Shown here: positions 1 to 6,034 of the stretch, piece after piece
Layout: each line of letters opens with the position of its first letter
Numbering within the stretch: position 1 is the stretch's first letter
Assembly (NCBI GenBank): GCA_903915555.1
Contig: CAIWTL010000335.1
Span: 1-7,912 of the forward strand
Origin: an uncultured Micrococcales bacterium
GTDB lineage: Bacteria > Actinomycetota > Actinomycetes > S36-B12 > GCA-2699445
Length of the DNA: 7,912 bases
Reading direction: 5' to 3'
Position numbers and translations under genes: made by a program
Notes under the pieces: model-generated
What the model was told of the DNA's origin: nothing
Database searches by the model: none
What the model saw: only the letters and a program-made list of their open reading frames with translations

Positions 1-3
1 AAG

Positions 4-17
4 GCCCGTCGCCGGGC
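4..17. terminator. Small GC hairpin at the window edge, possible terminator of an upstream gene
   Basis: GCCCG (4-8) and CGGGC (13-17) form a perfect 5-bp stem closing a TCGC tetraloop. No T tract follows, so it is not a classic intrinsic terminator, although actinobacterial terminators often lack one. The stem is short enough to arise by chance in DNA this GC-rich. Bases 1-161 otherwise hold no gene I can support. Two plus-strand frames run open to the left edge, but their translations are arginine- and proline-rich with no recognisable domain. Confidence 0.18.
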
Positions 18-126
18 GCACAGGGAACAACACCGTTCCGCCTTCCGGGATTCCCGCTGGGCGCTCCCCCAAACCGCGCGCAGGTGTCGCACGGGACGGC
101 CAGGTGGGGAGCGTGTCCCGTTCGGC

Positions 127-162
127 CTGACTGGACCGCCGGGCGCCGTCACGATGGGCGCA
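127..162 (+). promoter_or_regulatory. Weak candidate promoter giving a leaderless transcript of the first gene
   Basis: CTGACT (127-132) resembles a -35 box. After a 17-base spacer, CACGAT (150-155) is a poor -10 box. The predicted start of transcription would fall at about 162, the A of the ATG chosen for the first gene. No good Shine-Dalgarno sequence precedes that ATG (only GATGGG just upstream), which fits leaderless translation, common in actinobacteria. The box matches are weak, so this is a suggestion only. Confidence 0.2.
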
Positions 163-779
163 TGAAGTTCTATGCCGATACCCCGGGGCGCCGGGGCCGA
201 CAACTGTTCGCGGATGTGGGTTTCGTCATCTGGTGCGTGGTCTGGATCTGGCTCGCCGTCCGGTTCTACGAGGTCGTCCTGCTGCTCGGCGCACCCGGTG
301 CCGCCATCGAGTCGGCGGGCACCGCGCTGGAGAGCAACATGGTCTCGGCGGGGGAAGCCATCGACGGCCTGCCGGTGGTGGGGGAGAGCGTACGGGGGCC
401 GTTCGACCGGATGAGTGAGGCCGGACTGGGGATCGCGGATGCCGGGCGCGCCCAACAGGACGCGGTGGCCCGCGTCGCCATGGTGTCGGCCACCCTGCTG
501 GCGTTGGGTCCGATAGCGACCCTGGCGGTCCTGTGGCTGCCGTTGCGCGTACGGTTCATCCGCCGGATCAACGCGTCGCAGCGGTTGCTGGACCGGTCCC
601 TGGATCTGGATCTGTTCGCCCTCCGCGCGCTGGCCCGGCAGCCGGTCACCGTGCTGGCCGAGGTCGCCCCCGACCCCATGGCTGCCTGGCGGGACGGTGA
701 CGAGGCCGTGACGCGAGCCCTCGCCGAACTGGAACTCCGCGACGAGGGGCTACGGATTCCGTCGCCGTCGTCGGCCTGA
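162..779 (+). CDS. Two-helix membrane protein of unknown function
   Basis: This 205-residue protein has two strong hydrophobic segments, about residues 18-43 (rich in W, V, L and F) and 103-128. Between them lies a ~60-residue loop rich in Gly, Ala, Ser and Glu, with a small repeated pattern of Ala-Gly pairs. A positively charged stretch (RVRFIRR, about 129-135) follows the second helix and suggests a cytoplasmic C-terminal third. That part carries a DLDLFALRALA segment and ends in a charged helix. The overall look matches uncharacterised actinobacterial membrane proteins I have seen, but I cannot name a family or function. I chose the ATG at 162 rather than the GTG at 84 because the extra residues are R/G/W-rich, look non-coding, and would spoil the compact N-terminus. 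The gene is followed by the TetR gene on the same strand after about 100 bases; a functional link is not evident. Confidence 0.78.
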   Translation: MKFYADTPGRRGRQLFADVGFVIWCVVWIWLAVRFYEVVLLLGAPGAAIESAGTALESNMVSAGEAIDGLPVVGESVRGPFDRMSEAGLGIADAGRAQQDAVARVAMVSATLLALGPIATLAVLWLPLRVRFIRRINASQRLLDRSLDLDLFALRALARQPVTVLAEVAPDPMAAWRDGDEAVTRALAELELRDEGLRIPSPSSA

Positions 780-863
780 AGCCACGGATCACTTGTTTCC
801 CTGGCGACGGGAGCGATAGGGACGCCTGCATAGTTGATCTTCGCGCTATCGTCGTGGGGACAC

Positions 864-870
864 GGGGAGG
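864..870 (+). promoter_or_regulatory. Ribosome binding site that decides the TetR start
   Basis: GGGGAGG at 864-870 is a strong Shine-Dalgarno match 8 nt before the GTG at 879. It would sit inside the coding region if the upstream in-frame TTG at 834 were used, so it argues for the shorter protein. The in-frame ATG at 885 is 14 nt away, a less favourable spacing. Confidence 0.55.
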
Positions 871-878
871 CTGTCGCA

Positions 879-1505
879 GTGGTCATGCAACGGGACATCA
901 CGCAACGGCGCCGACAGCCGGTGCAGAAGCGATCCCGGGAGACTTTCGAGCGGATCTGTGCCGCGGCGTCGGAGATCCTGATCGAGTCCGGTCTGGAAGC
1001 CCTCAACACCAATGCGGTGGCGGACCGGGCCGACATCAGCATCACGGCGGTCTACGCCTACTTCCCGGACAAGTTCGCGATCCTGCACGAGCTCTTCCTG
1101 CGGTCCGAGGCGCGGTGGAGGGCGGCGATCGACCCGGCCCTCCGGGAGACCGAGTCGGTCGACGACTACATCCTGCTCTTCCGCGAGGCGACGCGCCGGA
1201 GCGCCCAGGCGCGGACGGACGACGCGGAGTACCGCGCATTGCGCAGCGCGGTCTGGGCCGTCCCGGAGTTGGCAGCCCTGCAGGAGCAGGTCCGGGCCGA
1301 GTCGGCGCGGCGCCTGGCCGACGGGATGCGGCGACGCAGCCCCCGTCTCAATGCCAGGCGGGCCCAGCGTGCGGCCAAGGCGCTCGTCATGTCGGCGGAT
1401 GCGGCGATCGACGACGCCACCCGCAACGGCAGCCTCGACCGTGCGCAACTGGACGAGGTCATGCTCATGCACGAGCTCTACCTGCGGGAACTGCTCGAGG
1501 GCTGA
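879..1505 (+). CDS. TetR/AcrR-family transcriptional regulator
   Basis: This 208-residue protein is a likely one-component repressor that binds DNA as a dimer and is released by a small ligand. The N-terminus is very basic. Residues about 18-66 form the TetR_N three-helix domain: a first helix around TFERICAAASEIL, then ALNTNAVADRADISITAVYAYF, the helix-turn-helix with the family's typical Y-x-Y/H-F ending, then PDKFAIL. The remaining ~140 residues are helical and variable, as expected for the ligand-binding and dimer domain. They contain no motif that tells the ligand. I chose the GTG at 879 from the Shine-Dalgarno GGGGAGG; ATG 885 is possible. The gene lies 114 nt upstream of the decarboxylase on the same strand, so it may regulate itself, the decarboxylase or the membrane protein gene before it. 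No strong palindromic operator is visible near it. Family call is firm; target and ligand are unknown. Confidence 0.92.
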   Translation: MVMQRDITQRRRQPVQKRSRETFERICAAASEILIESGLEALNTNAVADRADISITAVYAYFPDKFAILHELFLRSEARWRAAIDPALRETESVDDYILLFREATRRSAQARTDDAEYRALRSAVWAVPELAALQEQVRAESARRLADGMRRRSPRLNARRAQRAAKALVMSADAAIDDATRNGSLDRAQLDEVMLMHELYLRELLEG

Positions 1506-1591
1506 CGGACCCTGCTGTCCCGCGCTCCGTCCGTGGCCTGTCGCCGGTTCACCCCGGGCCTTCCGAGCGGGCTTGCGCGGGTGCGCCCGGA

Positions 1592-1597
1592 TAGTCT
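1592..1597 (+). promoter_or_regulatory. Candidate -10 box upstream of the decarboxylase
   Basis: TAGTCT fits the actinobacterial TANNNT -10 pattern and would give a transcript starting near 1604, with a leader of about 15 nt that still includes the ribosome binding site. No convincing -35 element lies 16-18 bases upstream. The decarboxylase could instead be read through from the TetR gene, since no clear terminator separates them. Confidence 0.22.
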
Positions 1598-1609
1598 CAC
1601 CGTGACCTC

Positions 1610-1614
1610 AGGAG
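1610..1614 (+). promoter_or_regulatory. Ribosome binding site of the decarboxylase
   Basis: AGGAG ends 5 nt before the ATG at 1620. It supports that ATG over in-frame upstream starts as early as 1533, whose extra N-terminal residues look like translated non-coding DNA. Confidence 0.75.
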
Positions 1615-1619
1615 ACCAG

Positions 1620-4364
1620 ATGGACGACCCGTCCCCGGCCCCCCCGTGGCCCGACCTCGACGACCGTGTCATGCCCGACGCCCACATCAACACCGCCCAG
1701 TTGCGGTTCGACCACTGGGCGCGGGTCCGGGAGGCGGCCAACCGGTTGTGCGCCGACCCCGACGACCAGGAGTTGATGGATCGGATCAACCATCATCTCG
1801 ACCTCCTCGAGACCTTCGAGCCGTTCTTCGCGTTCCCCGGTCCTGAGGCGCTGGAGTCCGCCCGACGGCTGCTCGCGGGGCGCAACTTCGCGTTGCTCGC
1901 CGAGCAGATGGACCGGCTCGACTTCCTTCTCAGCCAGTTGGGTGACGCCGCGGCCACGCTGGACGACGCCTTCGACCTCGCCCTCGATGCCGACGAGCTC
2001 GTCGCCGAGGCCGGGGGGCGCCACTACTTCACCGTCCTGCTGGCCGACTCGCTGACGCCCCGCCAGATGCGCGACATGCGTCGGGAGATGCGGGAGGCGC
2101 GGGGGTCGGAGGACGAGTTCGCCTACGAACTGCTGCAGGTGCCGTCCGTCGAGGATGCCTTGGCCGCAGTCACCGCCAACCCCCAGATCCAGGCCGTGTG
2201 GATCCGGTCGGACCTCCCGTTGCGCTCCTCCCATCCCCTCGCGGTCTTCCGCGACCGCGCGGACACCATGGTTGAACTCGAGCGCATCCTCGGTGTCCAT
2301 CAACACGGTCCGATGCTCGCCCGGATGATCCGGGACATCCGGCCGGAACTCGATCTGTATCTGACGGTCGACGCGGAAGGCCATCTGACGCAGTCCGCGG
2401 ACCAGGCGAAGGTCAACCGCATCTTCTACCGCCGGGAACATCCCAGTGAGATCCACATGGCGACCCTCGACGGCGTGCGGCGCCGCTATCGGACGCCCTT
2501 CTTCGATGCCCTGAAGAAGTACGCCCAGCGACCCATCGGCAACTTCCACGCGCTGCCCATCGCCCGCGGGAACTCGGTGTTCAACTCCGCCTGGATCAAG
2601 GACATGGCCGAGTTCTACGGGGAGCACATATTCCTCGCCGAGACATCGTCCACGGTCGGCGGTCTGGACTCCCTGCTGTCCCCGACCGGGACCCTGCGGG
2701 AGGCGCAGGACGCCGCGGCGCGCGCCTTCGGATCCAAGGAGACGTTCTTCGCCACCAACGGCACATCGACGTCGAACAAGATCGTCGTCCAGGCGCTGTG
2801 CCGGCCAGGTGACGTCGTGCTGATCGACCGGGACTGCCACAAGTCGCACCATTACGGCCTGGTGCTGTCCGACGCCTACCCCGTGTACCTGGACGCCTAT
2901 CCGCTTCCGGAGTACGGCTTTTACGGCGCGGTGGAGCTCCGCACCATCAAGGAGCAGTTGCTGGCCTTCAAGCGGGCCGGGCGACTGGACGACGTCCGTA
3001 TGCTCCTGCTCACCAACTGCACCTTCGACGGCATCGTCTACAACCCGTTCCGGGTCATGCAGGAGGTCTTGGCCATCAAGCCGGACATGGTCTTCCTGTG
3101 GGACGAGGCGTGGTACGCCTTCGCGCAGTTGTATCCGACCTACCGACGGCGCAATGCCATGTGGAGCGCGGCGCAGTTGCGCCGCATGCTGAACTCGGGA
3201 CCCTACCGCGAGCAGTACCGGGAGTGGCGGGAGTGGTTCGACTCCCTCGATCCCGACGACGACGCGACGTGGCTCGACAACGCCCTGATGCCGGACCCGG
3301 AACTGGCCCGGATCCGGGTCTATGCGACGCAGTCCACCCACAAGTCGCTGTCGGCGTTGCGGCAGGGATCGATGATCCATCACTGGGACGAGGACTTCGC
3401 CTCGGACGTCTCCGAGTCGTTCCACGAGGCCTACTTCACCCACACCACGACGTCGCCGAACTACCAGATCCTGGCCTCCCTGGACCTCGCGCGCCGCCAG
3501 GTGGAACTCGAGGGATACGGCCTGATGTGCAATGCCATCCAGATGGCCCTGGTGGTGCGGCAGCAGATCGCGGCCGACCCACTGCTCAACCGCTACTTCC
3601 GTGTGCTCGATCCGGCCGACATGATTCCCGGACACTGCCGCCCGGAGGAGATGACCTATCGCGACAAGGCCGGACTGCGGGCGCCGGTCCAGCTCATGCG
3701 AGCCTTCATGGCCAACCAGTTGGTGCTCGATCCGACGCGGTTGACCCTCTATGTGGCGGAGACGGGCCGCAGCGGCGATGCCTTCAAGGTCGACGACTTG
3801 ATGGACCGGTTCGGTATCCAGGTGAACAAGACCGCCACCAACAGTGTCCTGCTCATGACAAACATCGGTACCACGTGGTCGGCCATCGACAATCTCCTCG
3901 CCGCCCTGCGGGACATCGCCCGCAACCTGGATCAGCAGCAGCGGGAGAGCAGTCCTGCGGAGTTGGCGCTGTTCGAGCACGAGGTGGCCCGGCTACGGGA
4001 CGAGGTGGCCCCGCTGCCCGACTTCAGCGAGTTCCACCCCGCCTTCCGACCGCACACCGATACTCCCGAGGGCAATATCCGGAAGGCGTTCTTCCTCGCC
4101 TACGACGCGGGCAACCATGAGTACGTGCCACTGGCCGAGGCTCTGGCGGTGATCGGAGCAGGGAGGACGCTCGTCTCCTCGAAGTTCGTGATCCCCTACC
4201 CGCCGGGGTTCCCGGTGCTGGTGCCCGGTCAGGTGATCAGTGCGGAGATCGTGGAGTTCATGCTGGCGCTGGCGATCGAGGAGATCCACGGCTTCCGTCC
4301 GGAGCTCGGACTTGCGGTGTTCACCGAACAGGCGATCGCGCAGGCGGCAGAATCCGCCGTGTGA
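1620..4364 (+). CDS. PLP-dependent Orn/Lys/Arg decarboxylase, long actinobacterial form
   Basis: This 914-residue cytoplasmic enzyme should remove the alpha-carboxyl of a basic amino acid, giving CO2 and a di- or polyamine (cadaverine, putrescine or agmatine). Order: a helical N-terminal extension (about 1-130), a receiver-like wing domain (about 135-310), the PLP-binding major domain (about 310-770) and the C-terminal domain (about 780-914). Visible active-site motifs are TNGTST (379-384, phosphate binding), DCHKSHH with His407 stacking on PLP, DEAW with Asp495 contacting the pyridine nitrogen, and STHKS with Lys575 as the Schiff-base lysine. Further family marks are HTTTSPNYQ, GIQVNK (732-737) and YPPGFPVLVPGQ (860-871). 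E. coli enzymes of this fold are about 710-760 residues; this one is longer through its N-terminus and an insertion of about 40 residues between Asp495 and Lys575. From memory, mycobacterial proteins annotated as probable amino acid decarboxylases (Rv2531c type) have similar length. The substrate cannot be told apart by eye. The stop overlaps the next gene's GTG. Confidence 0.93.
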   Translation: MDDPSPAPPWPDLDDRVMPDAHINTAQLRFDHWARVREAANRLCADPDDQELMDRINHHLDLLETFEPFFAFPGPEALESARRLLAGRNFALLAEQMDRLDFLLSQLGDAAATLDDAFDLALDADELVAEAGGRHYFTVLLADSLTPRQMRDMRREMREARGSEDEFAYELLQVPSVEDALAAVTANPQIQAVWIRSDLPLRSSHPLAVFRDRADTMVELERILGVHQHGPMLARMIRDIRPELDLYLTVDAEGHLTQSADQAKVNRIFYRREHPSEIHMATLDGVRRRYRTPFFDALKKYAQRPIGNFHALPIARGNSVFNSAWIKDMAEFYGEHIFLAETSSTVGGLDSLLSPTGTLREAQDAAARAFGSKETFFATNGTSTSNKIVVQALCRPGDVVLIDRDCHKSHHYGLVLSDAYPVYLDAYPLPEYGFYGAVELRTIKEQLLAFKRAGRLDDVRMLLLTNCTFDGIVYNPFRVMQEVLAIKPDMVFLWDEAWYAFAQLYPTYRRRNAMWSAAQLRRMLNSGPYREQYREWREWFDSLDPDDDATWLDNALMPDPELARIRVYATQSTHKSLSALRQGSMIHHWDEDFASDVSESFHEAYFTHTTTSPNYQILASLDLARRQVELEGYGLMCNAIQMALVVRQQIAADPLLNRYFRVLDPADMIPGHCRPEEMTYRDKAGLRAPVQLMRAFMANQLVLDPTRLTLYVAETGRSGDAFKVDDLMDRFGIQVNKTATNSVLLMTNIGTTWSAIDNLLAALRDIARNLDQQQRESSPAELALFEHEVARLRDEVAPLPDFSEFHPAFRPHTDTPEGNIRKAFFLAYDAGNHEYVPLAEALAVIGAGRTLVSSKFVIPYPPGFPVLVPGQVISAEIVEFMLALAIEEIHGFRPELGLAVFTEQAIAQAAESAV

Positions 4365-4894
4365 CCTCCGCCGAATTCGCCACGGCCCTGCTGGGGTGGG
4401 ACAACGTCTATCTGTTGGTCGGGGGGATGGCCGCGACGTTGACGGGACTGCTCTTCGTCGCCGTGTCCATCAACATCACCGACGTGATGAGCGACGAGCG
4501 GCCGGGGCTGCGCGGCAGCGCGATCAGGACCTTCAACCAGTTCCTCCTGCTGATCGAGATCTCCATCGTGATGCTCATCCCCCAGCAGTCCCCCCTGACG
4601 CTCGGGATCGTCGTCGCGGTCCTCGGCCTGGTTGCACTGGTCATCACCATGCTCAGTTCCCGGGGGGTCATGAGGGCGCAGGGGAGGAGGGTCGTCTCCC
4701 TGGTCACCTCGAACGTGCTGTTCATCGGCTTCGTGATCTGTGGGGTCCTGGTGATCGTCGGAGGGGCGCAGACGCTCTTCGTCCTGATGTCGCTCGTCAT
4801 CGCGACACTCATCAGTTCGGTGTTCGACGCCTGGGCCCTGCTCGTCGAGGTCGGCCGCGACATGGCGCGGAAGGAGACCCCCGGCACCCCATGA
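4361..4894 (+). CDS. Small polytopic membrane protein coupled to the decarboxylase
   Basis: This 177-residue protein has four to five hydrophobic segments at about residues 15-37, 58-77, 80-99, 115-135 and 137-160. The first carries a Gly/Ala-rich GGMAATLTGLLFVAVSINI motif. A short charged loop (DERPGLRGS, about 45-53) follows it, and an arginine-rich loop (RGVMRAQGRR, about 101-110) sits between the third and fourth segments. I recognise the GG-x-AA-LTGLLFVAVS pattern from uncharacterised bacterial membrane proteins but know no function. Its GTG start overlaps the decarboxylase stop (GTGA, 4 nt), so translation is probably coupled and dependent on the upstream gene. It is too small to be the 12-helix amino acid/polyamine antiporter (APC family) that usually partners such decarboxylases. 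A role in transport, sensing or membrane anchoring is only conjecture. Its stop lies 18 nt from the convergent CoA-transferase stop. Confidence 0.85.
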   Translation: MTSAEFATALLGWDNVYLLVGGMAATLTGLLFVAVSINITDVMSDERPGLRGSAIRTFNQFLLLIEISIVMLIPQQSPLTLGIVVAVLGLVALVITMLSSRGVMRAQGRRVVSLVTSNVLFIGFVICGVLVIVGGAQTLFVLMSLVIATLISSVFDAWALLVEVGRDMARKETPGTP

Positions 4895-4912
4895 CCCGAC
4901 CGGCGGGCCGCC

Positions 4913-6034
4913 TCACCCGGGGGGTGGGGGCGGGGGCAGGTCATAGCGGGGAGGGGTGCGTGAGAACCGCACCGGATGCGCGACCGCCCGGTGATGGTCA
5001 CCCTCCCGCTCGATGTCCACCACAGGGGAGAGCCCCAGTGACTCGGCGAGTTCCACCGCCTCGTCGATCGAGTTGACCCGTCCTGCGGGGACCCGGGCCG
5101 CGGCGAGGTCCACCAGCCAAGCGTGGGCCGGCCGCAGCCGCAGGGCGTCGGTGAGCGCTTCGGTGAGTTCCGCCCGGTGTGCCACGCGATCCGCGTTGTG
5201 GCGGAAGCGGTCATCGTCGGCGAGACCGGGGCACCCGACGACCTCGCACAAAGAGCGGAACTGCCGGTCATTGCCGGCGCACACCATGATCGTGCGATCG
5301 GCGGTGGGGAACGTCTCGAACGGCGCGATCGACGGGTGGCTGTTGCCGATGAGGCCGGGAACGGTGCCGCCCTCCACGAAGGCCTGTGCCTGATTGGTGA
5401 GCGCGGACAGCAGGGACTGCAGCAGGGTGACATCCACCCGCTGACCTATGCCGGTGGTGTCGCGATGGTGCAGCGCTGCGAGGATGCCGAATCCGGCGTG
5501 GAGTCCTGCGATGATGTCGACGAGTGCCACTCCGGTCTTGCTGGGCACACCGGGTGGGCCCGTCACGCTCATGAGCCCCCCGACCGCCTGAACGACGGGG
5601 TCGTAGCCGGGGAGTTCGGCGCCCGCGCCGTCGCCGAACCCGGTGATGGAGCAGTAAATGAGACCCGGGTTGCCGGCCGCGAGATCCTGGTAGCCGCACC
5701 CGAAGTGCTCCATCGTGCCGGGTGTGAAGTTCTCGATCACCACGTCGGCGTCTGCGGCGAGTTGCCGGGCGGCGGCCGCGCCCTCGGTGGTGTCCAGATC
5801 CAGCGCGACGGACGTCTTGTTGCGGTTGACCGAACGGAAGTACGTGGCACGCCCCGCGGTGTCGAAGGGCGGCCCCCAAGAGCGGGTGTCGTCACCCGTC
5901 ATCGGCCGTTCGATCTTCACCACCCGGGCGCCGAGATCGGCCAGCAGCATCGTGGCGTACGGACCGGCCAGCACTCGCGTGAAGTCGGCGACGAGGATGT
6001 CGGACAGGGCTCCGACCGGCGGCCCGTCAGCCAT
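4913..6034 (-). CDS. Class III (CaiB/BaiF) CoA-transferase, probably forming glutaryl-CoA
   Basis: This 373-residue cytoplasmic enzyme belongs to the family III CoA-transferases, which move CoA between acyl-CoA and a free acid through an aspartyl-CoA intermediate. Seen in order: DFTRVLAGP (17-25), GARVVKIERP (35-44), NRNK (70-73), ENFTPG (101-106), GYDPVVQA near 143-150, and VALVDIIAG, where Asp173 matches the catalytic aspartate of formyl-CoA transferase (Asp169). The gene begins 1 nt inside the stop of the glutaryl-CoA dehydrogenase gene (TGATG), a sign of tight co-translation. Paired CaiB-type transferase and glutaryl-CoA dehydrogenase genes are known in glutarate use (bacterial GcoT/GcdH; human SUGCT acts on glutarate), so glutarate is the best substrate guess. 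The C-terminus is odd: it stops after six prolines and a glycine, where family members usually continue with a short PRLGEHT-like helix segment. The family call is sure; the substrate comes from context. Confidence 0.93.
   Translation of the reverse strand: MADGPPVGALSDILVADFTRVLAGPYATMLLADLGARVVKIERPMTGDDTRSWGPPFDTAGRATYFRSVNRNKTSVALDLDTTEGAAAARQLAADADVVIENFTPGTMEHFGCGYQDLAAGNPGLIYCSITGFGDGAGAELPGYDPVVQAVGGLMSVTGPPGVPSKTGVALVDIIAGLHAGFGILAALHHRDTTGIGQRVDVTLLQSLLSALTNQAQAFVEGGTVPGLIGNSHPSIAPFETFPTADRTIMVCAGNDRQFRSLCEVVGCPGLADDDRFRHNADRVAHRAELTEALTDALRLRPAHAWLVDLAAARVPAGRVNSIDEAVELAESLGLSPVVDIEREGDHHRAVAHPVRFSRTPPRYDLPPPPPPG
4919..4956 (+). other. G-tract cluster at the convergent gene junction, possible G-quadruplex
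   Basis: On the plus strand G6 (4919-4924), G5 (4926-4930) and G5 (4932-4936) are separated by single bases. GG (4939-4940) follows, then G4 (4948-4951) and G4 (4953-4956). Taken together this meets the usual four-run rule for a quadruplex, with one loop of about 11 bases. It encodes the hexaproline tail of the CoA-transferase on the other strand and lies immediately 3' of the plus-strand membrane protein gene, where a transcript reading through would carry it as RNA. Confidence 0.4.

Noticed and set aside
91..121. Inverted repeat ACGGGAC ... GTCCCGT with a 17-base spacer upstream of the first gene
   Set aside because: One or two 7-bp inverted repeats are expected by chance in a 160-base stretch of this composition, and it sits upstream of the only promoter candidate.
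84..161. Upstream GTG start for the first gene
   Set aside because: The 26 extra residues are Arg/Gly/Trp-rich and look non-coding. ATG 162 gives a compact N-terminus leading into the first helix.
1..164. Plus-strand frame open from the left edge to a stop at 162-164
   Set aside because: It could be the tail of an upstream gene, but the translation is Arg-rich with no recognisable motif, and all plus-strand frames here are mostly open because stops are rare in this GC-rich DNA.
814..851. Inverted CGATAG / CTATCG pair upstream of the TetR gene as an autoregulatory operator
   Set aside because: Only six bases match and the flanks do not extend the symmetry, weak for a TetR operator.
834..878. 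TTG start for the TetR gene
   Set aside because: It would bury the strong GGGGAGG site inside the coding region; GTG 879 has proper spacing to it.
1550..1590. Hairpin CACCC ... GGGTG between the TetR and decarboxylase genes as a terminator
   Set aside because: The stem is only 5 bp with a long loop and no T tract, so it does not support transcription ending there.
1608..3980. A 790-codon open frame antisense to the decarboxylase
   Set aside because: The opposite strand has a strongly supported enzyme with all active-site motifs. The antisense translation is rich in Gly, Arg, Val, His and Gln with no domain, as expected for a shadow frame in high-GC DNA.
4408..5433. A 341-codon minus-strand frame spanning the convergent junction
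   Set aside because: It overlaps the membrane protein antisense and the CoA-transferase in another frame. Its translation is Arg/Ser/Pro-rich and matches neither family.
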